From: Corynebacterium pseudogenitalium
Lineage (GTDB): Bacteria > Actinomycetota > Actinomycetes > Mycobacteriales > Mycobacteriaceae
Direction of reading: 5' to 3'
NCBI RefSeq assembly: GCF_024453815.1
Contig: NZ_CP072934.1
Location: forward strand, 1,302,001-1,366,000
Length of the DNA: 64,000 nucleotides
Shown here: one piece after another, positions 1 through 10,000 of the stretch
Layout of the letters: each line of letters opens with the position of its first letter
Numbering within the stretch: the stretch's first letter is position 1
Position numbers and translations under genes: made by a program
The notes under the pieces: generated by a model
The model's input: the letters and a program-made list of their open reading frames with translations, nothing else
The model's database searches: none
What the model was told of the DNA's origin: nothing

Positions 1-223
1 GGCTGCCTACGGGGACGGTGATCCCGGTAAAAGACTGAATCGCATCCGCGATCCGCTCTGCTAGTGGCACTCCCCCCGAAGGAATACCCAATAGGACTGG
101 AGTGTCTGAAGACTCCGAATCAAGCGCATTCTTTTCAATGATCTGGTGCGCGATGCGTGCAATTGTTCGCTCAACGTCACGCTCATTTAATAGCGCAGAC
201 GTCACGCGTTGCTTGTCACTCAT
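1..223 (-). CDS. pyrR: PyrR, pyrimidine operon regulator / uracil phosphoribosyltransferase (5' part, truncated by window edge)
   Basis: The first 74 codons are present and the rest lies beyond position 1. The protein opens [20 protein letters not shown] and continues through [16 protein letters not shown]. This is the usual PyrR N-terminus, with the phosphoribosyltransferase-type segment that binds ribose phosphate. In the family, PyrR senses UMP/UTP and represses pyrimidine biosynthesis at the RNA level, with weak uracil phosphoribosyltransferase activity. The ATG at 223 follows a strong ribosome binding site (AAGGAGG, 5 bases upstream). It is transcribed away from the YbjN-like pair that follows. 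The pyrB/pyrC/car genes expected downstream of it would lie outside the window. Confidence 0.88.
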   Translation of the reverse strand, partial: MSDKQRVTSALLNERDVERTIARIAHQIIEKNALDSESSDTPVLLGIPSGGVPLAERIADAIQSFTGITVPVGS

Positions 224-302
224 CGAACCTCCTTCCCCGCCTCGCTGTGCGGAATTTAAAGGATGTCGAAATTGGTATTTGTCTATGCTGAGACTGGTCA
301 GA

Positions 303-308
303 ATTTTA
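303..308 (-). promoter_or_regulatory. Candidate -10 box for pyrR
   Basis: On the minus strand the hexamer TAAAAT fits the corynebacterial -10 consensus TANAAT. It would start transcription near position 296, giving a leader of about 70 bases before the pyrR ATG at 223. No convincing -35 element lies 17 bases upstream, which is common in this genus. I saw no obvious anti-terminator pair in the leader. Confidence 0.35.
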
Positions 309-452
309 GCACCTTCACAAAGGCGTCTCGCTATATCAGTCAATAATTCTCTTCACTAGATTGCTCGCTTCCCCTATACAGGTGTACCCGCCAAGTTTTC
401 TGAGGATTCCGCATAGGTAGTTGGCCGACGAATGATTGGTAGGGTTGGAACA

Positions 453-923
453 ATGACGACGCAACAAATCCCTGACCAGCCCAGTCCGGTTTCGCTTGCA
501 GATGTTGCAGCCATTTTTGAAAATGAGGACCTTGAGTACCGCATTGAAGAAAATATTTTGCGAAGCGGATTCGTCAACTGCGCGACTGTGTGCGCTTTGG
601 ATGATAGTTATCTGATTTTCGAATCCATTTGGCGCGGTGCTGTGCCACAAGAAATGGCTTCACACTTGCTCTTGGCAATGAACGAACATAACCAAACCCA
701 TTTTGCGCCAACCTTGCGTTTCTTCGAAAACGAAACAGGAAGCGATGCACCATCGCTGGCGGTGAGCGCAATCCGTACGACAGACGTCACAAACGGGTTA
801 ACACCAGATCAATTGGGCGCATTTATCGTCACATCGATCGAATCAACACTGCAGGCTTTTGATTTTCTGGAAACGTCATTTCCCACGTTAGTGAACTGGA
901 AGGACCCCCACGTTGAGCACTAG
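453..923 (+). CDS. YbjN-domain protein, first of a pair
   Basis: A 156-residue acidic cytosolic protein with the fold signature of the YbjN / sensory-transduction-regulator family: alternating strand and helix, with MASHLLLAMNEHNQTHFAPT as the most family-like segment. Members are type-III-secretion-chaperone-like proteins of uncertain role, sometimes linked to motility or stress phenotypes. An upstream in-frame ATG at 432 would add seven residues. I prefer 453 because the purine-rich GTAGGGTTGGAA precedes it, but the choice is not firm. It overlaps the next gene by 11 bases, so the two are probably translated together. It is divergent from pyrR. Confidence 0.72.
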   Translation: MTTQQIPDQPSPVSLADVAAIFENEDLEYRIEENILRSGFVNCATVCALDDSYLIFESIWRGAVPQEMASHLLLAMNEHNQTHFAPTLRFFENETGSDAPSLAVSAIRTTDVTNGLTPDQLGAFIVTSIESTLQAFDFLETSFPTLVNWKDPHVEH

Positions 924-1362
924 TACTTCTACACCCCAGGTAACGATCGAACGCATCATTGAACAAATGCGGGGTCACGGCATCGAACTGTCCGATGATC
1001 CGACAGGGCGCGTCGCGCATGCAAACCTGAATGATTTCCATGTCTTGTTTGTACTCCTGGACACCGTGTTGATCGTCCGCGCCGATGCCGAAACAGACGT
1101 TCCTTCCGACTCCACAGATCCCTCACTCTATCTCGCCGCGAACCAGACGAACTCTTCGCTGCTCGGTTGCCGCGCGGTTGTGGCAAACAGAGGGGAGACA
1201 CTAGTTGTCCGTTCTGAAAGCGAGATACACGTTGCCGCGGGCATGACCGATGAACAACTTTCGAGTGCTCTCCGCCGTAGTGTCGACCAGGTGCTCTATG
1301 CACAAAATATGATGAAAGTGCTATCAGAAACGATCGCTGAAGCCGCTCAACGCGGAAACTAA
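913..1362 (+). CDS. YbjN-domain protein, second of a pair
   Basis: 149 residues, starting at a TTG (913) inside the end of the preceding gene. It resembles that neighbour in length and pattern (an N-terminal helix TIERIIEQMRGHGIELS, a central beta region, and a C-terminal helix ending near VDQVLYAQNMMKVL). This suggests an old tandem duplication of a YbjN-like domain, with a possible heterodimer as product. No catalytic residues or membrane segments are visible. Function is unknown; the pairing and overlap are what the sequence shows directly. Transcription ends at a strong hairpin directly after the stop codon. Confidence 0.7.
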   Translation: MSTSTSTPQVTIERIIEQMRGHGIELSDDPTGRVAHANLNDFHVLFVLLDTVLIVRADAETDVPSDSTDPSLYLAANQTNSSLLGCRAVVANRGETLVVRSESEIHVAAGMTDEQLSSALRRSVDQVLYAQNMMKVLSETIAEAAQRGN

Positions 1363-1404
1363 AAAGTGGGAGGCAACGCGTTGATTCGTTGCCTCCCACT
1401 TTTT
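1363..1404. terminator. Bidirectional terminator between the YbjN pair and nusB
   Basis: A 17-base inverted repeat (AAAAGTGGGAGGCAACG and its complement) has a short loop. It is flanked by A-rich sequence on the left and a T run on the right, so it can stop both the rightward YbjN transcript and the leftward efp-nusB transcript. Confidence 0.85.
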
Positions 1405-1419
1405 ACAACGGAAAACTCG

Positions 1420-1923
1420 TTAAGCTTCCTCGCCCTCCTGACCGTCAGCAGGTTCTTCTGCGTGAGTCTGAGACATTGGAGCATTTTCAGATTGCGATTG
1501 AATTACTCCGTCGAGCACCGCGTGGATATACGGCGCCGCTTTCGCGCCTGAGTACTGCGTAGCTAATTCAGCCGCATTCGAGATCGTGATTGGGGCATCA
1601 ACCTCTGCGTTGAACAGGATCTCCCAGATACCTACGCGCAAGATCTGCCGATCCACTGCGGGGATTCGATCCAACTCCCAATCGCTGCTGAGAAACTTCT
1701 CGATTGCGTCGTCAATATCATCGAGCTGAAGGGCCACGCCCTCCACGATGGTCCGGGTATACGGAGCCACCGGGGCAATTTGATTCAGCGGGTTCTGAGA
1801 CAGCGTCTCTCGGTCTTCGACAATAGCAACCGGGTCGATGTCTCTAGCTTCGGCTTCAAAGAGGATATCGACGGCTCTACGACGCGCACGGTATCGTGCG
1901 CCATGGCGTTTGAAATTCTCCAT
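1420..1923 (-). CDS. nusB: NusB, transcription antitermination protein
   Basis: 167 residues. The all-helical NusB fold is recognisable from the [17 protein letters not shown] start and the core segment [19 protein letters not shown], followed by [27 protein letters not shown]. NusB pairs with NusE (S10) on boxA RNA and prevents premature termination in rRNA operons. The last 30 residues are an acidic, low-complexity tail ([12 protein letters not shown]) longer than in E. coli, as is usual in corynebacteria. The start codon overlaps the efp stop by one base (TAATG), indicating coupled translation. It ends at the palindromic terminator to its left. Confidence 0.93.
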   Translation of the reverse strand: MENFKRHGARYRARRRAVDILFEAEARDIDPVAIVEDRETLSQNPLNQIAPVAPYTRTIVEGVALQLDDIDDAIEKFLSSDWELDRIPAVDRQILRVGIWEILFNAEVDAPITISNAAELATQYSGAKAAPYIHAVLDGVIQSQSENAPMSQTHAEEPADGQEGEEA

Positions 1924-2486
1924 TAGTTGTTCACACGCGAAAGGTATTCACCAGTACGCGTATCAACCTTCACTACATTACCGGTCTCAAGAAACAGTGG
2001 GACCTGAATTTCGGCGCCGGTCTCCAGGGTTGCAGGCTTGGTGCCACCGGTGGAGCGATCGCCCTGCAGACCCGGCTCGGTGTGCTCAACCTTGAGATCG
2101 ACCGAGATCGGTAGTTCTGCAAACAGTGCGTCGCCCTCGTAGAACGAGACCTGGACATGCATGTTTTCCAGCAGGAACTTTGCGGCATCACCGAACTTCT
2201 CTTCTGGAAGCTCGAACTGCTCAAAGGTCTTGTCGTCCATGACCACGTAGTTGGTTCCGTCGTTGTACAGGTAGGTCATGTCACGGCGGTCAACCGTTGC
2301 CGTGTCAACCTTAACGCCAGCGTTCCAGGTCTTGTCCACGGTTTTGCCGGAGACAACATCCTTCAACTTAGTACGAACGAAAGCTGGGCCTTTACCGGGC
2401 TTCACATGCTGGAACTCAACAATCTGCTGGAGTTTCCCATCTACCAACAGAACCAAACCGTTTTTAAAATCAGCAGTAGTTGCCAC
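1923..2486 (-). CDS. efp: Elongation factor P
   Basis: 187 residues with the three-domain EF-P organisation: a KOW-like N-domain and two OB folds. The loop KPGKGPAF carries Lys32 at the tip, the residue that is modified in some bacteria. EF-P enters the E site of ribosomes stalled at consecutive prolines and stimulates peptide bond formation. The C-terminus has the signature [22 protein letters not shown]. The start is GTG at 2486 with a GAAGGAAGG site upstream. No lysine-modifying enzyme (EpmA/YfcI) is visible nearby. The conserved aro-pepQ-efp-nusB order is typical of actinobacteria and firmicutes. Confidence 0.95.
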   Translation of the reverse strand: MATTADFKNGLVLLVDGKLQQIVEFQHVKPGKGPAFVRTKLKDVVSGKTVDKTWNAGVKVDTATVDRRDMTYLYNDGTNYVVMDDKTFEQFELPEEKFGDAAKFLLENMHVQVSFYEGDALFAELPISVDLKVEHTEPGLQGDRSTGGTKPATLETGAEIQVPLFLETGNVVKVDTRTGEYLSRVNN

Positions 2487-2539
2487 TTGAAGCCTTCCTT
2501 CTTTCTAACAATAGATGTGCTCTCGCAATCACAATTATG

Positions 2540-3631
2540 CTACAGCACGATGAGTTCCTTGGGGAACTGGGTGATAATACGTGGTGCACCGCTGGTGATA
2601 ATCAGGGTGTCCTCAATTCGGACACCTCCCTTCCCAGGAACGTAAATACCCGGTTCGATGGTCAAGGTCATCGATGGTTCTAGCTCTCCAGTGCCAGTCA
2701 GCGCCGCGTATGGTCCCTCGTGCACATCCAACCCGATACCGTGACCCGTCGAGTGCACGAAGTATTCGCCGTAGCCCGCGTCTTCAATGATGCTTCTACA
2801 TGCTTTGTCTACGTCGACTAACTTCGCACCTGCAACAGCCGCCTCGACACCTGCTTGCTGGGATTCACGAGTAACCTCGTAGATTTCGCGGAGAAACGCA
2901 GAAGGTTCCCCCACCGCAAATGTTCTTGTCATGTCGGAGTTGAACCCTGCACGGTACATTCCGAAATCAATCGTGACAAAGTCACCGTCTTCGATCACGC
3001 GATCAGAGGCACCATGGTGCGGCTTAGCCGAATTCAAACCCGACGCGACAATCGTGTCAAAGCTCGGGCGATCAGCGCCAAGCAATCGCATCCGGTATTC
3101 CAAGTTGGCAGCGACTTGGCGCTCTGACTGTCCTGCTGCGAGCTCACCGGCGTCAACTAGTTCGCGAAGCGCTGTCGATGCCAGCTCCGCGGCCTCAGCC
3201 AAGCGTTGAAGCTCCAGTTCATCTTTCACTAACCGAATTCCCTCGATTTGTTGCGCGACAGGCACCAACGTCACTCCTTCAGGACAAGCCTGCTTCAGAG
3301 CCTCAAGCTGCGATGCACTGACATAGTCTGCTTCGTACCCAACGCGGTGGCCCTCCACAACTACGCTCAGCAGTTCGGTGGCGACTTTTCGAGTGATAGT
3401 TGCCTCGATATCAGGAACTTCTTCTGCGACCTGCGTCGCGTATCGCCCGTCTGTTGTGATACGAGCTGAGCAGTCTTTGGAGATCAATAGCGCACCATTG
3501 GAACCAGAGAACCCAGACAAGTAACGGACATGCGTCAAATGGGTTACTAACATGTCGTCGATCCGGTGACCAGCTAAAAGAGACGCCAGCTTACGGCGCC
3601 GGTTTTCAAATCGAGTATCTGCTAAACCCAT
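2540..3631 (-). CDS. pepQ: Xaa-Pro aminopeptidase / dipeptidase, M24 family
   Basis: 363 residues: a creatinase-like N-domain (about 1-130) and a pita-bread catalytic domain (about 135-360). The five metal ligands of M24 peptidases are all visible: Asp222, Asp233, His297, Glu326 and Glu340, within [34 protein letters not shown] and VRIEDT. The enzyme should release N-terminal residues next to proline, or cleave Xaa-Pro dipeptides, in the cytosol; which one cannot be read from sequence. The ATG at 3631 has an AAGGAGT site and overlaps the end of aroQ by 10 bases. The pairing with efp, another proline-linked gene, is conserved. Confidence 0.9.
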   Translation of the reverse strand: MGLADTRFENRRRKLASLLAGHRIDDMLVTHLTHVRYLSGFSGSNGALLISKDCSARITTDGRYATQVAEEVPDIEATITRKVATELLSVVVEGHRVGYEADYVSASQLEALKQACPEGVTLVPVAQQIEGIRLVKDELELQRLAEAAELASTALRELVDAGELAAGQSERQVAANLEYRMRLLGADRPSFDTIVASGLNSAKPHHGASDRVIEDGDFVTIDFGMYRAGFNSDMTRTFAVGEPSAFLREIYEVTRESQQAGVEAAVAGAKLVDVDKACRSIIEDAGYGEYFVHSTGHGIGLDVHEGPYAALTGTGELEPSMTLTIEPGIYVPGKGGVRIEDTLIITSGAPRIITQFPKELIVL

Positions 3632-4074
3632 TGGGACTCCTTCAAGTCGTTGATAAATACTTGCATTGCAAGCTCGTAACCTTCCAGACCAAGACCGGCA
3701 ATTACGCCACGCGCTAACGGCGACAAATACGAATGATGTCGGAAGGCCTCACGCGAGAAAATATTCGAAATGTGCACCTCCACAAACCCCGGACCGTCTC
3801 CCAACTCAACAACAGCATCGCGCAGCGCCACTGATGTATGCGTAAAACCGCCCGGATTAATGATGACAGGCCATTTATTGTCAGCCGCCTCGTGCACCCA
3901 ATCGATCAAGTCGCCCTCGTGGTTGGACTGACGAACCTCAACATCCACGCCTGCCGCTGTAGCCTTGCTCTGCAGCCGCTGTGTGAGTGTCTCCAAGGTT
4001 TCGGCGCCATAGATTTCGGGCTGCCGCTTGCCGAGTCTATCCAAGTTTGGTCCGTTGAGAACAAGGATCATCAT
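3622..4074 (-). CDS. aroQ: 3-dehydroquinate dehydratase, type II
   Basis: 150 residues, the usual size of the type II dodecameric enzyme. It converts 3-dehydroquinate to 3-dehydroshikimate by anti elimination. The N-terminal signature [17 protein letters not shown] contains catalytic Tyr22 and the mobile-loop arginine. [10 protein letters not shown] and [18 protein letters not shown] supply the substrate-binding Asn and the general acid His. It lies four bases after aroB and overlaps pepQ, so these are one transcript. Corynebacterial annotations often call it aroD. Confidence 0.95.
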   Translation of the reverse strand: MMILVLNGPNLDRLGKRQPEIYGAETLETLTQRLQSKATAAGVDVEVRQSNHEGDLIDWVHEAADNKWPVIINPGGFTHTSVALRDAVVELGDGPGFVEVHISNIFSREAFRHHSYLSPLARGVIAGLGLEGYELAMQVFINDLKESQWV

Positions 4075-4078
4075 CGCG

Positions 4079-5134
4079 CTAGTCCCCCATCATGGCTTCG
4101 TAAGCAGCACGCATCTCTTCTTTGGTGGCATCTTCGATTCGTGTACAAGAACCGATACCATCGAGTACCACGAACCGAATGTGCCCGTTCTTATTCTTCT
4201 TATCGCGGGTCATTCCCTCATAGAGCTCATCGAACACGCCATGTTCGTAGCGCGTTGGCAACCCAGCCGCTTCAAGGATCGTACGGTGTAGCGAAACAAC
4301 CGATTCGTCGATAAGTCCTCGCTGCAGCGCAAGGTACGCAACGAACATCATTCCCACAGCAACAGCATTTCCGTGCCGCCAACGATACTGCTCGCGTCGC
4401 TCGATTGCATGACCAAGCGTGTGCCCATAGTTCAAGATTTCACGGAGCCCCGACTCTTTGAGGTCCTTGGAGACAACGCCTGCTTTGACAGCGACAGAGC
4501 GCTCGATGAGCTCAGGCCAGTGACGAGAGGCACCCTCCTGAAATAGATCCAAAATCTTTGGGTCAGCGATAAAACCCGTCTTGATCAACTCCGCGGAGCC
4601 AGACACGATCTCTTCTTCTGGAAGGGTGTACACGCGTTCCAAGTCGATGAAGACGCCCTTCGGCTCATGAAATGCACCGACCAGGTTCTTACCTTCCGCT
4701 GTGTTCATCCCAGTCTTCCCGCCTACTGCGGCGTCCACCATTGCTAGCAATGTAGTTGGGACATGCACGACGTCAATGCCACGCATCCAAGTAGCAGCGA
4801 TAAATCCACCCATATCAGTTGCTGCACCGCCGCCCACAGTGACCACGGCGTCCTGCCTCGAGAAACCGGCACGCCCAAGAACATCCCAAAGTTCACTTGC
4901 AACCGCAATGCTCTTGCCGTCCTCCGCATCAGGGACGGCCGCCAGGTGGGGGTCAATGTTATTGTTTTCTAAGTCTTGCGCGATACTTCGTGCAACGGCA
5001 GCTAGCGGAGGCTGATGCACGATCAGAGCCTTTCTCGCCCCGAGCGCCTGCACGTGATTACCGACCATCATAGTTGTGTCGTGGTCGATGAAGACCTGAT
5101 ACGGCTGGGGCCCACAAACATCCACTACTGCCAT
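4079..5134 (-). CDS. aroB: 3-dehydroquinate synthase
   Basis: 351 residues. It cyclises DAHP to 3-dehydroquinate using transient NAD oxidation. The NAD-binding turn [20 protein letters not shown] and the lysine-rich [19 protein letters not shown] are evident. Zinc ligands are expected in [10 protein letters not shown] (Glu), [12 protein letters not shown] (His) and [10 protein letters not shown] (His). It is transcribed with aroK and aroC upstream and aroQ immediately downstream, four bases apart. Length and motif order match the family with nothing unusual. Confidence 0.95.
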   Translation of the reverse strand: MAVVDVCGPQPYQVFIDHDTTMMVGNHVQALGARKALIVHQPPLAAVARSIAQDLENNNIDPHLAAVPDAEDGKSIAVASELWDVLGRAGFSRQDAVVTVGGGAATDMGGFIAATWMRGIDVVHVPTTLLAMVDAAVGGKTGMNTAEGKNLVGAFHEPKGVFIDLERVYTLPEEEIVSGSAELIKTGFIADPKILDLFQEGASRHWPELIERSVAVKAGVVSKDLKESGLREILNYGHTLGHAIERREQYRWRHGNAVAVGMMFVAYLALQRGLIDESVVSLHRTILEAAGLPTRYEHGVFDELYEGMTRDKKNKNGHIRFVVLDGIGSCTRIEDATKEEMRAAYEAMMGD

Positions 5135-5164
5135 GACTTGCCTCTCTTGTCTCTAGGAATCGTT

Positions 5165-5737
5165 CTATTCGCTATCGATGACGCCTAACACTTCAGCAAC
5201 GATGCGCTGTGGCGGACGATCGTCAGTGCGGACGCGGTAGTCAGCAACCTCGCGGTAGAAAGGCTCACGTTCAGTAAGCAACGCCTGGTAACGCGCTTCA
5301 GGGTCTTCTGCTGCCAGCACTGGACGAGTCCCGTCTCCTGCAGTCCGTCGAGTGCCCTCTTTCACCCCGACGTCAACCCACACGACAAGGTGGTTTTCTA
5401 ACAGGGCTCTCGTCTCAGGCCGAACCACAGCGCCACCGCCTAGGCTCACAACGCCCTTGCACCCTAATACCTGCTTCACAACCTCATGCTCAAGATCACG
5501 AAACGCATCCTCCCCCAACGATGCATAGACTTCACCGCACGGTTTACACTCAGCTTGTTCGATTATCGAATCAGAATCCACGAACTGAAGGTTCAATGCC
5601 CTCCCTAATCGACGCCCAATCGTCGTCTTCCCAGCGCCTGGAGGGCCAACAAGCACGACTTTTGGAATACCGGACTCGCACGACCCTAGAACCTCATCTA
5701 CGGCTGGTCGGGAACCTGTATCTGCGTTCACAGTCAT
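5165..5737 (-). CDS. aroK: Shikimate kinase
   Basis: 190 residues. The P-loop GPPGAGKT (31-38) is followed by DSDSIIE, the acidic shikimate/Mg site, then GGGAVVRPETR (substrate-binding Gly-Gly-Gly) and the lid segment GDGTRPVLAAEDPEARY. It phosphorylates the 3-hydroxyl of shikimate with ATP. The N-terminus is about 20 residues longer than minimal shikimate kinases; a later start is possible, but the ATG at 5737 follows AAAGAAAGG. It lies 14 bases after aroC and about 30 before aroB in the same operon. Confidence 0.93.
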   Translation of the reverse strand: MTVNADTGSRPAVDEVLGSCESGIPKVVLVGPPGAGKTTIGRRLGRALNLQFVDSDSIIEQAECKPCGEVYASLGEDAFRDLEHEVVKQVLGCKGVVSLGGGAVVRPETRALLENHLVVWVDVGVKEGTRRTAGDGTRPVLAAEDPEARYQALLTEREPFYREVADYRVRTDDRPPQRIVAEVLGVIDSE

Positions 5738-5751
5738 CCTTTCTTTGCGGA

Positions 5752-6963
5752 CTACTCCCCATCAAAACGGAAGCGCTGCGCAACGTATTGCTGATACGAC
5801 GCAATGTTACGCCTCAACTCGTCGAGACTGTCCCCACCGAACTTTTTCAATGTCGCTTCCGCAAGCACAAGTGCCACCATCGCCTCTGCGACCACGCCTC
5901 CCGCTGGGACAGCACAGATATCGGATCGCTGATGAATACCCGTGGCCTCCGCGCCGGTAGCCATATCGATAGATTGCAGCGCGCGAGGCACCGTAGAAAT
6001 CGGCTTGAAGGCAGCTCGCACACGAAGCTGCTCACCGTTGGTCATACCACCCTCAAGGCCACCGGCTCGGTTAGACAGCCGCTGAACCCGGCCATGTTTC
6101 AACGTAATCTCGTCGTGCGCTTGCGACCCTCTGCGCGTAGCAGTCTCAAAACCATCTCCGATTTCGACGCCCTTCACGGATTGAATGCTCATCAAGGCGC
6201 CCGCAAGCTGAGCGTCGAGGCGTGCTTCCCCAGAGATGTGGGAGCCCAGGCCGATAGGGAGGCCGTCGACAATTACCTCGACGACTCCACCCAAGGTGTC
6301 CCCTGCTTTCTTTGCGGATTCGATACACGCAACCATCGAGGCTTCTGCTTCCTTGCTCGCGGCACGTACCGGAGAGGCGTCGATAGCATCAATGTCAGCA
6401 AACGAAGGCAACACGTCACGATCAGGCACTGAGTCCCCAATTGAAACCACGTGCGAAAACACCTCAACGCCCAGGGCCTCACGCAAAAGTGCACGTGCAA
6501 CCGCTCCTGCGGCGACTCGCGCAGCCGTTTCACGTGCTGACGAACGCTCAAGCACAGGTCGTGCCGAATCGAATCCGTATTTGATCATGCCTGGAAGATC
6601 CGCATGCCCTGGTCGCGGACGAGTCAACTTTGCACCACGCCCAGACGACATGGCCTTCTGCACATCTTCATTCGAAGTATCCAACGGATGCGGAGACATA
6701 ATCGTCGTCCACTTTGGCCACTCGGTATTGCCGATCTGAATCGCGATCGGACTACCAATCGTGGTGCCGTGCACAACTCCAGCGAGCAGCTCCAGCTTGT
6801 CTTGCTCAAACTTCATCCGCGCGCCGCGTCCATACCCGAGACGGCGACGAGCGAGCTGATGTGCGATCTCCTGCTCAGTAATTGGCACGCCAGCAGGCAT
6901 ATCCTCAACAAGTGCTATCAGGGCTTGGCCGTGGGATTCTCCGGCAGTGGTCCAGCGAAACAT
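5752..6963 (-). CDS. aroC: Chorismate synthase
   Basis: 403 residues from the ATG at 6963, whose product begins [13 protein letters not shown], the family's conserved N-terminus. A longer frame to 7020 exists but adds 19 residues without conservation. The enzyme eliminates phosphate from EPSP using reduced FMN. Recognisable blocks are [37 protein letters not shown] and the C-terminal [23 protein letters not shown]. It is the last common step toward aromatic amino acids. It heads the aroC-aroK-aroB-aroQ-pepQ run; the prepilin peptidase gene lies directly upstream. Confidence 0.95.
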   Translation of the reverse strand: MFRWTTAGESHGQALIALVEDMPAGVPITEQEIAHQLARRRLGYGRGARMKFEQDKLELLAGVVHGTTIGSPIAIQIGNTEWPKWTTIMSPHPLDTSNEDVQKAMSSGRGAKLTRPRPGHADLPGMIKYGFDSARPVLERSSARETAARVAAGAVARALLREALGVEVFSHVVSIGDSVPDRDVLPSFADIDAIDASPVRAASKEAEASMVACIESAKKAGDTLGGVVEVIVDGLPIGLGSHISGEARLDAQLAGALMSIQSVKGVEIGDGFETATRRGSQAHDEITLKHGRVQRLSNRAGGLEGGMTNGEQLRVRAAFKPISTVPRALQSIDMATGAEATGIHQRSDICAVPAGGVVAEAMVALVLAEATLKKFGGDSLDELRRNIASYQQYVAQRFRFDGE

Positions 6964-6985
6964 GATGGCTATTCTGTCACACTTC

Positions 6986-7408
6986 TCATGAGAAGATGCA
7001 GTTTCCGGCATAGATTCCAATTACTGCCCAACTCGCCAACACCATCGACGGGCCATGTGGAACACGGCGAGACCTCACGAGTAACGCGAAACATACCGTG
7101 CAGAAGCTGCTTATAAACAACGCCGCAATAACACCGATGAATCCCCCAGCCGCTGCTGAAGCAACGCCCAGTGGAAGCGCGAGTTTGATGTCACCGCCAC
7201 CAATGCCCTGTCCAAACAGCAAATAGGTAGCAGGCCAAAGCATACCCACAGATAAGAAGGGCTCGAACGCGACGGCAATGACAGCTACAACGCACAGTGG
7301 CAACGTGAGCCAATTAGGCAACCGCGTGTATTTCAGGTCGTACCAGCATGTCAGTATCGACCAGGCCAACCCCAGAGCGACCGCGCCCCAAACAGCTCCC
7401 CCCGCCAT
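6986..7408 (-). CDS. Small prepilin peptidase-like membrane protein, A24 family
   Basis: 140 residues with about four hydrophobic segments. It has the two aspartates of type IV prepilin peptidases: Asp24 in [12 protein letters not shown] and Asp73 in the GxGD motif [10 protein letters not shown]. Only the peptidase half is present; the N-terminal cysteine-rich methylase domain of PilD is missing, as in archaeal FlaK/TadV-type enzymes. It would cut leader peptides of Flp/Tad pilins at the membrane. No pilin genes lie in this window. It sits between aroE and aroC, a placement I recall as common in corynebacteria. The start at 7408 is only three bases from the aroE stop. Confidence 0.82.
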   Translation of the reverse strand: MAGGAVWGAVALGLAWSILTCWYDLKYTRLPNWLTLPLCVVAVIAVAFEPFLSVGMLWPATYLLFGQGIGGGDIKLALPLGVASAAAGGFIGVIAALFISSFCTVCFALLVRSRRVPHGPSMVLASWAVIGIYAGNCIFS

Positions 7409-7411
7409 CTT

Positions 7412-8233
7412 CTAGTGACTTTGCTGCTCTAACGCGGTCCAATGCTCCACGAGCGCCGTTTCCATTTCTTCACGCGGCGCATTGCGTCCCGTGAACTGTT
7501 CGAACTGTGAGAACGCCTGCCCCGCTAGCATCGTCAGCCCCCCGACTGCTTTGTAACCGTTCGCGGCAGATTGGGATACCAGCGGAGTCGGCCACGGATC
7601 ATATATGACGTCGAGCAACGGGGCGTGAGCCAGCTGCTGAACATAGGGCCGCAGCGTATCTGCGGGGACAGTCGAAACAACCACGTCAGCAGCAGCCGTA
7701 ACTTTGAAAAGATCACTGTCAAAAGATACGAAGTTGCACCTAATGCCTTCCGTCAATCCTCGAAGCTCGCCGCTCCTATCTGAACGATTGATAACAGTAA
7801 TTTCCTCAACCCCTCGTTCCCGAAGGGCCCAAATCACAGCCCGAGAAGTACCGCCGGCGCCGATCACGACCGCTCGTTGGATATCTGCTCCGCCAAGCAA
7901 ACGGCGAAGCGCGTACAGCACTCCTTCGCAGTCAGTGTTATCCGCCCGCCACCCCTGGTGTGTGCGGACCAGGGTGTTCGCGGACCCGATCGCAATTGCC
8001 CGATCGGTTGCCCGATCCGCGACCTTTAACGCAGCAAACTTGCCGGGCATCGTAACTGAAAACCCTTGGAAACTCTCGTCCGCCTCAAGCACGACCCTGG
8101 GAAGGTCTGCTTCGACGCACTCAATCCTTGTGTAACGCCAATCATCGAGCCCCAGAGCCTTATACCCAGCGTGGTGCAAGACCGGTGAGAGTGAATGCTT
8201 AATCGGGGAACCGAGGACGGCTGCTTGGTACAT
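7412..8233 (-). CDS. aroE: Shikimate dehydrogenase
   Basis: 273 residues. The N-domain has the shikimate site GSPIKHSLSPVLH (Ser14, Ser16), the catalytic Lys65 in TMPGK, and Asp101 in DNTDCEG. The Rossmann domain carries GAGGTSRA (125-132), followed by TVINRSD, consistent with NADP preference. It reduces 3-dehydroshikimate to shikimate. It overlaps the end of mltG by one base (TAATG), giving the order ruvX-mltG-aroE seen widely in actinobacteria. A YdiB/quinate-type function cannot be excluded, but the cluster supports biosynthesis. Confidence 0.93.
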   Translation of the reverse strand: MYQAAVLGSPIKHSLSPVLHHAGYKALGLDDWRYTRIECVEADLPRVVLEADESFQGFSVTMPGKFAALKVADRATDRAIAIGSANTLVRTHQGWRADNTDCEGVLYALRRLLGGADIQRAVVIGAGGTSRAVIWALRERGVEEITVINRSDRSGELRGLTEGIRCNFVSFDSDLFKVTAAADVVVSTVPADTLRPYVQQLAHAPLLDVIYDPWPTPLVSQSAANGYKAVGGLTMLAGQAFSQFEQFTGRNAPREEMETALVEHWTALEQQSH

Positions 8234-9399
8234 TACTGCTCCCGGCTTCCTTCGCGCTGAGAATCGAGAATGCCAGAGTCATACGCGCGCTGCGTATCCT
8301 CCAAATGCTTATCAAAAGTGCGGTTAAAGACTGTCGTGCCATCCTTATCGATGGTCACAAAGAACAGCCAATCACCTTCTGCAGGCCGCTCCATCGCCTC
8401 AATTGCTTCCATCGATGGTGATGCAATCGGCGTTTGCGGTAGTCCATCCATCGCGTACGTGTTCCAAGGAGTGACCCGCTCACGGTCCTCACGTGACGTC
8501 GCAACCTCAACAGAGGGCAACCCATAGTTGACGGTCGAGTCAAACTCGAGACGCATAGGCTCTTTGAGACGGTTCAGGATAACTCGAGCCACCTTATCGA
8601 ACTCTCCGGCAGGAGCCTCACGCTCAACCAGAGATGCAGCTACGACGAGTTCGTACGGAGTCAATCCAACTGACTTTGCCCTCGTGACTATGTCTGTCGC
8701 TTCATACTGCTTTGCAGATCGCGTAATCAAATCAGTGAGCACGGCCTCGGCAGACGCCCCTGGATCCACGATGTACTCACCCGGAGCAATAAGTCCTTCA
8801 AGACGTTTCGCGTCTCCCGCTCGAGCGTTCACTACCTCGAGTGCCCACTCTGGAACGCCGAGGCTCGCCGGATCCGCATCGGCCGCAACGTGGTGCAGCT
8901 CTTCAACAGTAACGCAACCAGGTTTAACTTCCTCACCACAAGAAACTTGCTGAATCATGGACAAGATACCAAGACGCCGTTGCCCACCAACGACGTTGAC
9001 ATCCATGAGCGTTGCACCCCCATAAACCTGTAGTGGCGTCACGCGCTTGGATGGGTCGAGCAGCGCAGCCACGGCACTGTCCGCACTCATCTCACCTTCC
9101 AAGCGGTAAAATCCAGGCTGAATGTTGTCCGAGTCCGCATTATTCGCAGCTGCAGTCTGGAACGCTCCGTTCGAAGCAACAATGCCACGTTCTTCAAGCT
9201 CAGGACCCAGCGACGAAATGTTCGAGCCCTCGGGGATCTCGACGACTTGTTCCTCACCATTGCCCGTACCGTTAAAATCGGCGTTTGTGCCGTTACGCAT
9301 CACCGCGATCCAGGCAATCAATCCAATGATCAGCAAGATCGACGTTACGAGCACCGCCGTGCCCCGTGTACGTCGTTTCGAGGTTGTTGGGGTCGTCAC
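8233..9399 (-). CDS. mltG: MltG-like endolytic peptidoglycan transglycosylase
   Basis: 388 residues: a short cytosolic tail, one membrane helix (about 14-34), a LysM-like region, and the YceG catalytic domain. The conserved EGLIAPGEY block (201-209) and the catalytic Glu259 in [10 protein letters not shown] are present, as are the later [17 protein letters not shown] residues. MltG cuts nascent glycan strands outside the membrane and helps set chain length. The start is GTG at 9399, overlapping the ruvX stop by four bases. The C-terminal tail after [14 protein letters not shown] is short and charged. Confidence 0.9.
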   Translation of the reverse strand: MTTPTTSKRRTRGTAVLVTSILLIIGLIAWIAVMRNGTNADFNGTGNGEEQVVEIPEGSNISSLGPELEERGIVASNGAFQTAAANNADSDNIQPGFYRLEGEMSADSAVAALLDPSKRVTPLQVYGGATLMDVNVVGGQRRLGILSMIQQVSCGEEVKPGCVTVEELHHVAADADPASLGVPEWALEVVNARAGDAKRLEGLIAPGEYIVDPGASAEAVLTDLITRSAKQYEATDIVTRAKSVGLTPYELVVAASLVEREAPAGEFDKVARVILNRLKEPMRLEFDSTVNYGLPSVEVATSREDRERVTPWNTYAMDGLPQTPIASPSMEAIEAMERPAEGDWLFFVTIDKDGTTVFNRTFDKHLEDTQRAYDSGILDSQREGSREQ

Positions 9400-9890
9400 G
9401 ATTGATTCTCCTTGAAGTAATTCGTTCGGCCGTCCAGCCAGGATTGCAAAATCTCAACCGCCGCAGCTTGATCAATCACACTACGACCAGCGCGCTCGTT
9501 CACGCCGCTCGCACGCAAGGCGTGAGCTGCAGCAACAGTTGTTAGACGTTCATCAGCCATTCTTACGGGAAGCCCAGATCGTCGCCTAATCCGGAACGCG
9601 ATCTCTTTCGCGTGTTTGACGCTACGTGAGCCGTGACCTTTTAAATCGCGTGGCAGACCAACAACAACTTCAACGATCTTGTACTCGTCGATGATGTCGA
9701 TGATTCTATCGATATCTGCTCCGTCGCGATCTTTAAATCCTGTAACACGGGCAACAGTCTCAAGTGGAGTCGCTAGCTTTGCATCACGGTCTGACGATGC
9801 GACACCGATACGAACTGTACCGACGTCAATTCCGAGGCGACGTCCCGGCCCGGGATCTTGAACCCCGGGGCGATCGGGCTGCACCGTCAT
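9396..9890 (-). CDS. ruvX: Putative pre-16S rRNA nuclease / RuvX-YqgF
   Basis: 164 residues from the ATG at 9890; a longer frame to 9962 adds 24 unconserved residues. The RNase H-like fold is marked by [15 protein letters not shown] (Asp22), [21 protein letters not shown] and [16 protein letters not shown], giving the expected acidic triad. Family members process the 16S rRNA 5' end; a Holliday-junction role has also been proposed. It is the first gene of the run into mltG and aroE, with alaS about 110 bases upstream on the same strand. Confidence 0.92.
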   Translation of the reverse strand: MTVQPDRPGVQDPGPGRRLGIDVGTVRIGVASSDRDAKLATPLETVARVTGFKDRDGADIDRIIDIIDEYKIVEVVVGLPRDLKGHGSRSVKHAKEIAFRIRRRSGLPVRMADERLTTVAAAHALRASGVNERAGRSVIDQAAAVEILQSWLDGRTNYFKENQS

Positions 9891-10000
9891 ACCATCACTC
9901 CAACCGTTTACTCTGTGCCTTCCCTTAAAACCTACTGGTTTTTTGGGACAACGGATATCCAAATGCGGCGTGTCGCACTATTGATCCGTGCTTACGGGGC

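Noticed and set aside
5521..6432. Long plus-strand open frame (303 codons) opposite aroC and aroK
   Set aside because: It crosses two well-conserved minus-strand genes, has unnatural residue composition, and no motif or ribosome binding site.
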